From: Flavobacteriales bacterium
GTDB taxonomy: Bacteria; Bacteroidota; Bacteroidia; Flavobacteriales_D; Sanyastnellaceae
Assembly (NCBI GenBank): GCA_029245065.1
Contig: JAQWQB010000134.1
Location: 1 to 40,161 of the forward strand
Direction: 5' to 3'
DNA length: 40,161 nt
Shown here: in pieces, positions 24,387 to 32,245 of the stretch
Layout: each line of letters starts with the position of its first letter
Position numbering within the stretch: position 1 is the stretch's first letter
Program-made: the position numbers and the translations under genes
The notes under the pieces: model-generated
What the model was told of the DNA's origin: nothing
Seen by the model: only the letters and a program-made list of their open reading frames with translations
The model's database searches: none

Positions 24387-24471
24387 AGAAAAAGTGAGCT
24401 CTCCAATAATTCCGACAACCTTCATTGCCAGAGTTCATTCAAAGTGGTATTTTTAGACCAACCTGCAGTAT

Positions 24472-26412
24472 ATGAATAGTAATTCCTCCAAAATATTGGT
24501 TGGCGCCTCGATGGCGTTGGCTATCGCGCTTACCGTTTCTTTCACTTCTTCGTTTGGTGAGCAGACCTATGTGCATTCAGAAACAGAACTGAGTACCTTT
24601 CGTTCGTTGGCTGAAGACCTGCCAGAAACATTCAATGGCTTGTTCGCTACCTCTGGAAAGTGCGTCAATTGCCATGGTTCTGATCCAGACGGAATTGCAA
24701 GTACAACAGGAGAGGGCGAAGATGTAAACGTAGTTGATGCCTGGCGTTCGTCCATGATGGCCAATTCAGCGAAAGACCCTTTTTGGAAGGCTAAAATTCG
24801 TCAAGAGGCGCTCACAAATCCAGGACATGCAGAGGAATTGGAAAATGTTTGTACGAAATGCCATGCGCCCTTGGGAAGGCATGCCATGGAATTTACCGGG
24901 GTTGAAAGTTACACCTTCGCGCACCTGCAAACAGATACGGCGGGATTGGATGGTGTTAGCTGTGTAGCCTGTCACCAGCAAACGGATGAAAACCCAGGGA
25001 ATGAACATTCGGGAGACCTTCACTTCGCCCAAGAACAAATAGCTTACGGCCCATTTGAAAGTCCATTAATTAGTCCGATGGCTCTTGAGAGCGGATACAC
25101 ACCGGAAGAAAGCGCTCACATTTCGGATGCAGGAATATGCGCGAGTTGTCATTCCCTTGTTACTTCAACGGTAGATCTTGAAGGGGACTTTACAGGAGAT
25201 ACCTTTATAGAACAGGCAACGTACCACGAATGGCTGAATAGTACATACGCAGAAGGCGAAGGAGAAACAACTTGCCAAGATTGTCACATGCCTGATCTTG
25301 GGCCGAAACAGCCCATTCAGCTAGCTGCTGGGTATGATACACCAGGTAGAGCCCCTTTTTCGAAGCATACGTTTGCTGGCGCGAATACATTGATGCTTCA
25401 GCTGATGCAAGACAATCTTGATACACTAGACATCGCTGCGAGTGAAGCAGATTACCAGGCTACGATTGAAGCGACCTACACCATGCTACAGCAAGAATCG
25501 TTGATTTTGGACGCTATGGAGCTGGACCGCACGGCTGATACACTTTCCATTGGTGTTGAACTTACTAACCTAGCCGGACATAAATTCCCAAGTGGATACC
25601 CAGCTAGAAGGCTCTTTGTTCATGTCAAGGTGATTGATGAAGTAACAGACGAAGTGGTGTTTGAATCTGGTGAATGGGACGAAAACTATTACTTGGTTGA
25701 TGAAGCGGCAACCGGAGTAGAAGAACACTATGACGTCATCCGAGATGAGAGCGAAGTTCAAATCTACGAGATGGTGATGGGGGATGTGAATGGAGACGTA
25801 ACAACGGTTCTAGAACGTGCTGATATTCATTTGAAAGACAATAGATTAACACCTGCTGGTTTTAGTGTTACTCATGAGGTGTACGATACAACAATGATTG
25901 TAGGAAATGCCGTCTTAGATGATGATTTCAACCAAATGGGTGGCGTAGAAGGTAGTGGGTCTGACGAGATAGAATACCGCGTCCCAATGGGGGAGAATGA
26001 AAATCAATTGAGCGTCGGAGTAGACGTTTGGTACCAGAGTATTCCACCGAAATGGACTGAAGAACTATTCGCTTGGGACGACCCGCTTATTGAGCACTTT
26101 CAAGAGATGTATGAATCAGCAGATAGATCGCCTGTATTAATCAAAGAAGAGTCCTTTAGCGTTCCAGCATTCGTGGGGGTTGCTGAAAACCAATTGATTT
26201 CAGAAATATACGTGAATGGAAACGGATCAATATCAGGCGTGTCAAATGGTTCAGGCCAAATTGATGTGTATACAATTGGGGGGAAACAAGTAGCTTCTTA
26301 TAGCGTACAGAATGAAAACTTCGAAATTGCTTTACAAGTTTCACATGGAGTTTATCTTATTGTATTCGAGACGCTAGGCGAAACCCATGTTAAGAAATTG
26401 TATATTCCGTAA
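24472..26412 (+). CDS. Pentaheme cytochrome c with T9SS sorting domain
   Basis: The 646-residue protein has an N-terminal signal segment (SKILVGASMALAIALTVSFTSSF) and five CxxCH heme-binding motifs: CVNCH (64-68), CTKCH (127-131), CVACH (164-168), CASCH (223-227) and CQDCH (268-272). The heme region is followed by about 290 residues of beta-rich domain (including ELTNLAGHKFPSGYPARRLF). The C-terminal ~70 residues (IDVYTIGGKQVASYSV, HGVYLIVF, ending KKLYIP) look like a T9SS sorting domain without the common YPNP. The heme part resembles cytochrome c554-like multiheme proteins. The protein is expected to receive heme in the periplasm and then pass to the surface. The next T9SS gene follows after 70 bp. 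Confidence 0.92.
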   Translation: MNSNSSKILVGASMALAIALTVSFTSSFGEQTYVHSETELSTFRSLAEDLPETFNGLFATSGKCVNCHGSDPDGIASTTGEGEDVNVVDAWRSSMMANSAKDPFWKAKIRQEALTNPGHAEELENVCTKCHAPLGRHAMEFTGVESYTFAHLQTDTAGLDGVSCVACHQQTDENPGNEHSGDLHFAQEQIAYGPFESPLISPMALESGYTPEESAHISDAGICASCHSLVTSTVDLEGDFTGDTFIEQATYHEWLNSTYAEGEGETTCQDCHMPDLGPKQPIQLAAGYDTPGRAPFSKHTFAGANTLMLQLMQDNLDTLDIAASEADYQATIEATYTMLQQESLILDAMELDRTADTLSIGVELTNLAGHKFPSGYPARRLFVHVKVIDEVTDEVVFESGEWDENYYLVDEAATGVEEHYDVIRDESEVQIYEMVMGDVNGDVTTVLERADIHLKDNRLTPAGFSVTHEVYDTTMIVGNAVLDDDFNQMGGVEGSGSDEIEYRVPMGENENQLSVGVDVWYQSIPPKWTEELFAWDDPLIEHFQEMYESADRSPVLIKEESFSVPAFVGVAENQLISEIYVNGNGSISGVSNGSGQIDVYTIGGKQVASYSVQNENFEIALQVSHGVYLIVFETLGETHVKKLYIP

Positions 26413-26482
26413 CGAATTTATCTATAACTGTTTGAAGCTAAGGATGAATTTTGAAACCAAATTCCAATAAAACCAACACTTT

Positions 26483-29221
26483 ATGAATCACTTTATGAAA
26501 TCTGCAGGGGTTCTCGGATTGATGATGATTGCAGGAGCGCTTAATGCTCAGCTGTCGTTCACCAATCAAGGGGGATCAATGCTACAAACTATCTCAGGAT
26601 GGAGCGCAGAGGATTGCGCTGTAGACATGAATGGCGACAACCTGGACGATGTCGTACGTGTCACTGACAACGGCATTTACATCGACTACCAACAAGCAGA
26701 TGGGACGTTCGTAGGAGAATTGTTCCCTATGTCTGTTCAAAACATGCCTAACTGGAGTATCGCCGCAGGTGATATCGACGGTAACGGGTACACCGATCTT
26801 GTTTTTGGAAACGGATCACGTGTTTCTTTCTGTATGGCGAATGACGATGGAACTGACTACACAGAAGATCCACGTCCGGAATACATCTTCTCTCAACGTT
26901 CAACGATGGCTGACATCGATAACGATGGGCACCTAGACGTATTCGTTTGTCACGATGTAGATCAAAGTCACCCGTACCGAAATGACGGTACAGGATACCT
27001 TGTGCTTGATCAATCATTGATTGAAACGCTTGACGTTGGTGGTAACTACGCTGCTATCTGGTGTGATTACGACAACGATTGGGATATTGATCTTTACATC
27101 ACAAAATGTAGAGGTGGTGCCGGAGTAGGTGACCCTCAACGTATCAACCTTCTATACCGTAACAACGGAGACGGAACATTCTCTGAAGTAGGTGAAGAAG
27201 CAAACATGAACGATGGAGACCAGTCTTGGACAACGGTATTCGAAGATTTCGACAACGATGGAGATTTCGATGCGTTTACAGTGAACCACTCATGGGCGAA
27301 CCGCCTAATGGAGAACAACGGAGACGGAACATTTACAGATATTATTGCTGGTTCTGGAATCAACGCCAACGATCTTGGTGCTTGGAACTGTGATGCTGGA
27401 GATTTCGACAACAACGGTTACGTAGACATCTTCTCTGAAATGGGACAGGAAATGTACCTAAACAACGGAGACGGAACATTCACAGCAATGGACCTTAACT
27501 TCGATAGTGGTGGTATTGGTGACTTCAACAACGACGGATTCCTTGATGTAATCAACGGAAACAATCTTTGGATGAACGACACGAATGACAATAATTACAT
27601 CATGTTCCACTTGGAAGGGTTGGTGTCTAATAAAAATGCAATTGGAGCACGTGTTGAGATCTACGGAGATTTCGGAATGCAGGTGCGTGAAGTACGTTCT
27701 GGAGAGTCATTTTCTCCAATGAGCTCTATGTCTGTTCACTTCGGACTAGGAACATTTGATACCGTAGACAACGTTGTAATCAAGTGGCCAAGCGGAATGG
27801 TAACTGAATTGGATAACCCTACAGTGAACGCTACAAATGAGATGATTGAAGTAGGATGCCTTTTAGATCCTAGTGAAATTACTGCGAGTGGAGCATTGAC
27901 TATTTGCCCTGGAGAATCTGTTGAACTTACAGCAGTTTCTGGAGCCGACTACACATGGTCGAACGGTGCAGACACACAATCTATTGAAGTGACAGAAAGT
28001 GGAAACTACAGTGTAATTGTATGGGCTGATGACGAATGTGCATCTATTTCGAATACGGTTACAATCGATGTTGTTGAAGAAGAAGTACCAACAATCACAC
28101 TTGACGGAGACGACGTTTTCTGTGAAGGAGGTGAGGCAATTCTTACTGCTTCAATTGGATCAGGATATGAATGGTCTAACGGAGGTGATCAGCAAATAAT
28201 TGCTGTAACTGAGTCTGGAGAATACTACGTTACAATTGACGCACTTTGTGAAGCTGTTGAGTTGATCTCAGATCCAATCATGATTACAGTACTAGACGGA
28301 GCTGACGCACCGGTAGCAACAGGAATGACAGTTGAGCCTAGTTCAGTAACATTGGAAGCAACAGGTGAAAACCTAATGTGGTACGACGCAGAGGATGCTG
28401 TAGATGCTATTGGAGAAGGTGCTGAATATACTACACCATTCTTGGATGCTTCAACAACTTACTGGGTAGAAGCGAACACCATTTATGGTGGAGGTGACGA
28501 AACAGGAGGTAAGGCTACAAATGACGGAGCTGGTGGTTTGCCATCAACAGGCGCATACAGCTACTTCTCTGCACTTGAGCCATTCACAATCCAAGATGTA
28601 CGTGTATATGTACCAGAAGAAAGTGTGGCTGGAACACGTACCGTTCAATTGGTAGACGCGAACGAAACGGTATTGGCTACTGCTTCTTTCGATCTTGAAA
28701 TCGGAGAGCACGTTCTTGACCTTGGGTTTGATGTTCCTGTTGGAACTGGATTCTCACTTCGTTGCCCTGAAAACAACCTTTTCAGAAACAGTGGAGGTGT
28801 AACTTACCCATACGCAATTGGAACAGTAGGTGAACTATATGACTCATTCTACGGTGGTGCTTACTACTACTATTTCTACGATTGGAACGTATCGAAGGCA
28901 GAAGTAGCTTGTGCAAGTGAGCGTGTTGCTGTAGATGTAACGATTGTAGGATTGGAAGAAATTGAAGCATTGAGTGCTTTCAACTTGTTCCCGAACCCAA
29001 CTTCTGGAAGCGTAACTGTTGAAATGACATTTGTTGAAGCGGCTGACGTTAGCATTCAACTATTGGACATCACTGGTAAAGTTGTTTTGAACGAAACACT
29101 CAACGCAGGACAAACAGAATACAGAAAAGTACTTTCTCTAGATAACGTTGCAACTGGACTTTATCAGTTCGTACTAAACGTAAATGGAGAGCAATTGGTT
29201 GAGAAACTCATAGTTGAGTAG
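26483..29221 (+). CDS. FG-GAP/VCBS and ASPIC/UnbV surface protein with T9SS sorting domain
   Basis: The 912-residue protein has a signal peptide ending GALNAQ. At least six FG-GAP-type calcium-binding repeats follow (DIDGNGYTDL, DIDNDGHLDV, DYDNDWDIDL, DFDNDGDFDA, DFDNNGYVDI, DFNNDGFLDV; about 40-375). An ASPIC/UnbV domain (about 385-460, NAIGARVEIYG to VVIKWPSG), two Ig-like domains (about 465-610, each with Y-x-WSNG), a further beta domain and a type A sorting domain (from about 831, LFPNPTSGSVTVEM) complete it. Such proteins are surface adhesins or scaffold proteins; the ligand is unknown. A second ATG at 26495 is an equally good start. Codon use is uniform (many GGA and AAC), which may mean high expression. 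Confidence 0.92.
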   Translation: MNHFMKSAGVLGLMMIAGALNAQLSFTNQGGSMLQTISGWSAEDCAVDMNGDNLDDVVRVTDNGIYIDYQQADGTFVGELFPMSVQNMPNWSIAAGDIDGNGYTDLVFGNGSRVSFCMANDDGTDYTEDPRPEYIFSQRSTMADIDNDGHLDVFVCHDVDQSHPYRNDGTGYLVLDQSLIETLDVGGNYAAIWCDYDNDWDIDLYITKCRGGAGVGDPQRINLLYRNNGDGTFSEVGEEANMNDGDQSWTTVFEDFDNDGDFDAFTVNHSWANRLMENNGDGTFTDIIAGSGINANDLGAWNCDAGDFDNNGYVDIFSEMGQEMYLNNGDGTFTAMDLNFDSGGIGDFNNDGFLDVINGNNLWMNDTNDNNYIMFHLEGLVSNKNAIGARVEIYGDFGMQVREVRSGESFSPMSSMSVHFGLGTFDTVDNVVIKWPSGMVTELDNPTVNATNEMIEVGCLLDPSEITASGALTICPGESVELTAVSGADYTWSNGADTQSIEVTESGNYSVIVWADDECASISNTVTIDVVEEEVPTITLDGDDVFCEGGEAILTASIGSGYEWSNGGDQQIIAVTESGEYYVTIDALCEAVELISDPIMITVLDGADAPVATGMTVEPSSVTLEATGENLMWYDAEDAVDAIGEGAEYTTPFLDASTTYWVEANTIYGGGDETGGKATNDGAGGLPSTGAYSYFSALEPFTIQDVRVYVPEESVAGTRTVQLVDANETVLATASFDLEIGEHVLDLGFDVPVGTGFSLRCPENNLFRNSGGVTYPYAIGTVGELYDSFYGGAYYYYFYDWNVSKAEVACASERVAVDVTIVGLEEIEALSAFNLFPNPTSGSVTVEMTFVEAADVSIQLLDITGKVVLNETLNAGQTEYRKVLSLDNVATGLYQFVLNVNGEQLVEKLIVE
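27161..27480 (+). repeat. Three exact 20-base in-frame repeats in the FG-GAP gene
   Basis: The sequence AACAACGGAGACGGAACATT occurs exactly at 27161-27180, 27314-27333 and 27461-27480. Each copy is in the same frame and encodes NNGDGTF before an FG-GAP calcium loop. Spacings of 153 and 147 bases equal 51 and 49 residues. Confidence 0.95.
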
Positions 29222-29242
29222 GCCAACTAACTAATTCAGATG

Positions 29243-29276
29243 AAAAGCCCCGGTTGAAAGACTTGGGGCTTTTTTT
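29243..29276 (+). terminator. Intrinsic terminator after the FG-GAP gene
   Basis: AAAAGCCCC and GGGGCTTTT form a 9-bp stem around a 13-base loop and run into a T-run, 21 bp after the stop codon. The next gene's start lies 18 bases beyond the T-run. Confidence 0.85.
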
Positions 29277-29294
29277 ATGCCTTATCTATCAACT

Positions 29295-29768
29295 ATGAAA
29301 CGTATCCTTTTCTGCTTTCTATTAATGTTGTTTCAACTGATCAACTTTGCACAAGGAACACCTGAGTCTCTAGATTGGTCCTGGATGAGCTATTCCCTCG
29401 ATCAACAAATCAATTTGAAGGACTTTGTTGTGAAGAAAAAGAGTGGGCTGATTCAAACGATAACTCCGAAGAGTGACAGGCGCTATACACTTGAAATAGA
29501 TGAATCTAATTCAGTGAATTCCATTACATATCATTTCGACGACGGGACTGATATGTTCGAAGTGCAGATGAAAGTAATGCAAGAACTCGGTGATTTTCAC
29601 CAAGAATCGAATGAAGGAGACTTTTTAATAGAGACCTACCGATTTAGAAAAGGGAATGACACTTTTGGGTTGAATGAGCTTGAGATTACATTCATCTCAA
29701 ATGATGAGGAAGATACGTTCTTGTTCTTGCTTGTTCTCGCTCAGCGAACATTGATTTTCAGCCAATAG
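29295..29768 (+). CDS. Small exported protein, unknown function
   Basis: From the ATG at 29295 the 157-residue product starts with a signal peptide (MKRILFCFLLMLFQLINFAQ); the ATG at 29277, inside the end of the terminator region, adds six residues in front. The mature part is a small alpha-beta domain (YTLEIDESNSVNSITYHFDD, LNELEITFISND). No family is recognised. Its 3' end overlaps the convergent acetyltransferase gene by 11 bases. Confidence 0.65.
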   Translation: MKRILFCFLLMLFQLINFAQGTPESLDWSWMSYSLDQQINLKDFVVKKKSGLIQTITPKSDRRYTLEIDESNSVNSITYHFDDGTDMFEVQMKVMQELGDFHQESNEGDFLIETYRFRKGNDTFGLNELEITFISNDEEDTFLFLLVLAQRTLIFSQ

Positions 29769-30309
29769 GAAGCCGCATTTCATTCTTGAGAAGCCCAAAC
29801 ACCTCTGAGTCTTCGGCAATTCCTTTGTTGTAGTAATGACCCCGCAGGAGGCCTTCTTTTTGGAACCCAAACTTACGGGCGAGTCGTATGGACGCATCAT
29901 TTTCAGAACCGATAAACGCTTCTATGCGCGTCAATTTCATAACATCAAACCCAAAAGGAACAATGAATGCCATCGCCTCTGTCATGAGGCCCTGCTGCTT
30001 GAATTTTTCTTCAAACAAACCATAACCAATTTCGGCTCTAAAATGATCAGTATACCACGTATGGAAACCACACCAGCCTATCACCTTGTCAGAGTTGCTT
30101 TCTAATAACATAAAGTAGAGGAACTTCTTATTGTGTGTCGCTAATCCTCCTTCAAACTTAACTCGCTCCTTCGCTAATTCTTCATGTGTCTTCAGTCCGA
30201 GAAAAGACATCAGCTCTTCATCTGAATCATGGAAAAACCGATAACTGAGGATCGCCTGATCAACAAGTCGAAGTGTTAGACGTTGAGTAGAGAATTCCCT
30301 GGCTTTCAT
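29758..30309 (-). CDS. GNAT acetyltransferase, RimJ/RimL type
   Basis: The 183-residue protein fits the Acetyltransf_3 pattern: STQRLTLRLVD at the N-terminus, IGYGLFEEKFKQQGLMTEAM around the acetyl-CoA loop, and ENDASIRLARKFGFQKEGLLR before the C-terminal strand. RimJ/RimL-like enzymes acetylate the N-termini of proteins or small molecules; the substrate cannot be told. Its ATG lies one base after the stop of the extended, frameshifted TfoX-like frame upstream. Confidence 0.88.
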   Translation of the reverse strand: MKAREFSTQRLTLRLVDQAILSYRFFHDSDEELMSFLGLKTHEELAKERVKFEGGLATHNKKFLYFMLLESNSDKVIGWCGFHTWYTDHFRAEIGYGLFEEKFKQQGLMTEAMAFIVPFGFDVMKLTRIEAFIGSENDASIRLARKFGFQKEGLLRGHYYNKGIAEDSEVFGLLKNEMRLPIG

Positions 30310-30310
30310 A

Positions 30311-30635
30311 TTACTTCGGAGGTAAGGAGATCACGTATTGATGTGCGTTAGAAATAAGGTTTTTCAATACTTCCTGATTCTCCATTAATGAATCATGGAA
30401 CATGAACATACTCTTTCATCACAGATCCGTGTGAACGAAAATCAGCATCGTTATGTTCCTCACGAAAAGAAAGATATGCTTCCTTCGGTAAACGAACTCC
30501 AAACTGTCCCTCTTTGTTGATGAACGAAAACATATACCCATTGGCAGAAGTATAGGGAACGGTCTTCCCTTTGCGTTGAATGCCATCTAGGCAAGCTACT
30601 GCTGCGTCGTACTTCTCTAAATTTAGCTTAAACAT
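30311..30635 (-). pseudogene. TfoX-like/YjbR-like small protein gene with a +1 frameshift
   Basis: From the ATG at 30635 the frame reads FKLNLEKYDAAVACLD, SANGYMFSFINKEGQFGVRL and SVMKEYVHVP, then hits TGA at 30395-30393 after 80 codons. This resembles small TfoX-N/YjbR-like proteins of Bacteroidota, which from memory continue past this point with a helical tail ending in a basic segment. Skipping one base at about 30396 (GTTCCATGATTC read as V-P-D-S) opens a frame that begins DSLMENQEVL and ends YVISLPPK at a TAA (30313-30311), one base before the acetyltransferase ATG. The restored length is about 107 residues. It is either a genuine frameshift mutation or a sequencing error. Confidence 0.72.
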
Positions 30636-30697
30636 AATAAGTTACTCTTAGCGATAAATTTAATGAACTTAATTCGGCCTTCGTCCAAACCCAAGAA

Positions 30698-30734
30698 ACA
30701 AAAAGCCCCCAACAGGTTTCCCTGTGAGGACTTT
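30698..30734 (-). terminator. Intrinsic terminator after pepD
   Basis: Read on the minus strand, AAAGTCCTCACAGG pairs with CCTGTTGGGGGCTTT (one bulged T and two wobble pairs) around a GAAA tetraloop, followed by TTTTTG. It starts 22 bp beyond the pepD stop codon and closes the long minus-strand run. Confidence 0.85.
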
Positions 30735-30755
30735 CAAATCGTTGTAAAAAGAATT

Positions 30756-32219
30756 CTAGTCTGCCACCGGAATCTTCGTCAAGGTCTCCAATAGCCATCC
30801 CCAGTATTTCTGTACCGAAGACACTTGAACCTTTTCGTCAGGGGAGTGTGCTCCGCGAATATTCGGACCAAAGCTCACCATGTCCATACCCGGATAATTC
30901 GTACCGAGAATCCCACATTCAAGTCCGGCGTGACACGCTAATACATGTGGTTCCTCTTTGAAGCGATCAATGTAAATTTCACGCATGAGCGAAACAATGT
31001 CCGATGAAGGTTGTGGTTGCCATCCTGGATAGTCTCCAGATAGATTAACCGTCAGTCCTGCTAAGTTGAAACAAGCAGTCAAGGCATGAGAAATATCATG
31101 TTTTTCCGTTTCTGAAGAAGAACGAGCCAAACACATAACAGTTACATCACCGTTTTCGGCAATAACACGTGCCACATTATTAGAAGTCTGAACAAGGCCT
31201 TCAATGTCTGGACTCAATCGGTAAATACCAGCTGGTGCGGTGTAAATGGCAGCAGTCAGTTTGTCTTGAAACTCTTCCTGCATCACTTTTGCCGGTGCTG
31301 CAGTTTCTTCAACCACCAATTCCATGTCTGGATCAGTTGTTCCGTGCTCAGCTTTGAAAATCGCTTCCATTTCTTTTAAGTAAGAATGAAACGAATCGTG
31401 TTGTGCACTAGGAACGGCCACAATCGCAGCAGATTCACGTGGAATGGCGTTACGAAGTCCACCTCCGTCAATCTTCGCAACACGAAGACCAAAACGTTCA
31501 TGTGTTTTGTGCAATAGACGGTTCATCAGCTTGTTGGCATTTCCAAGCCCTTTGTTGATATCCATCCCTGAATGTCCGCCTGACAGTCCACGAATCATCA
31601 AACGATGTCCTACCATGTTGGCAGCAGTATCTTCTTCGGTGTAGGTTCCAGTAGCTGTTACATCAACACCACCTGCACAACCAATTGTCAGTTCATCATC
31701 GTCTTCGGTATCCAGGTTGAGCAAGATTTTCCCTTCAAGCCATCCGCCTTCTAGACCAAGCGCACCAGTCATTCCTGTTTCTTCATCGATGGTGAAAAGC
31801 GCATCGATAGCAGGGTGAGGGATGTCATCTGAGGCTAAAAGGGCCATGATTGTGGCCACACCAATTCCGTTGTCGGCACCTAATGTGGTTCCATCTGCAT
31901 GCACCCAGTCGCCATCTACGATCATTTTGATTCCTTCTTTGTCAAAATCGAACACCGTATCTGCATTCTTCTGGTGAACCATGTCTAAGTGACTTTGCAT
32001 CACCAAGTGCGTTCTATTCTCCATTCCCGGAGTGGCCGGTTTGCGGATCAAAACGTTTTGAACGTGATCAGTATCTACAGGTAATGCAAGGGATTTACCG
32101 AAATCCAGCATGAACTGAATGACACGTTCTTCCTTTTTAGACGGACGAGGAACAGCATTCAAATCTGCAAAATGATTCCACAAGGCCTTTGGCTCTAGGT
32201 TTCTAACTTCTTGACTCAT
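30756..32219 (-). CDS. pepD: Cytosol non-specific dipeptidase (aminoacyl-histidine dipeptidase, M20C)
   Basis: The 487-residue protein matches PepD in length and motifs. LVMQSHLDMV gives His77 and Asp79, LGADNGIG gives the bridging Asp116, and FTIDEETGMTGALGL gives the catalytic Glu146 and metal-binding Glu147. LNLDTEDDDELTIGCAGG, ACHAGLECGIL and GPNIRGAHSPDEKV follow. It hydrolyses dipeptides in the cytoplasm with two zinc ions. AAAGGA stands 5 bases before the ATG as a ribosome-binding site. It begins 26 bp after the alpha-2-macroglobulin gene and is probably co-transcribed with it. Confidence 0.96.
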   Translation of the reverse strand: MSQEVRNLEPKALWNHFADLNAVPRPSKKEERVIQFMLDFGKSLALPVDTDHVQNVLIRKPATPGMENRTHLVMQSHLDMVHQKNADTVFDFDKEGIKMIVDGDWVHADGTTLGADNGIGVATIMALLASDDIPHPAIDALFTIDEETGMTGALGLEGGWLEGKILLNLDTEDDDELTIGCAGGVDVTATGTYTEEDTAANMVGHRLMIRGLSGGHSGMDINKGLGNANKLMNRLLHKTHERFGLRVAKIDGGGLRNAIPRESAAIVAVPSAQHDSFHSYLKEMEAIFKAEHGTTDPDMELVVEETAAPAKVMQEEFQDKLTAAIYTAPAGIYRLSPDIEGLVQTSNNVARVIAENGDVTVMCLARSSSETEKHDISHALTACFNLAGLTVNLSGDYPGWQPQPSSDIVSLMREIYIDRFKEEPHVLACHAGLECGILGTNYPGMDMVSFGPNIRGAHSPDEKVQVSSVQKYWGWLLETLTKIPVAD

Positions 32220-32245
32220 AATTTCCTTTTAATTGCGCCTCTAAG

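Larger units (their letters stand above)
24157..24471. other. Gene-free spacer with two hairpin repeats
   Basis: This 315-bp divergent spacer holds the two family-A hairpins at 24245 and 24364, and possible promoters on each side. A minus-strand CAACTTTG at 24184-24191 lies before the desaturase-family gene, and a plus-strand TATTTTTA at about 24448 lies before the cytochrome. A plus frame at 24256-24456 contains both hairpins and is not considered coding. Confidence 0.55.

Noticed and set aside
24256-24456. 66-residue plus-strand frame before the pentaheme cytochrome gene.
   Set aside because: It contains both hairpin repeats and lacks any protein feature.
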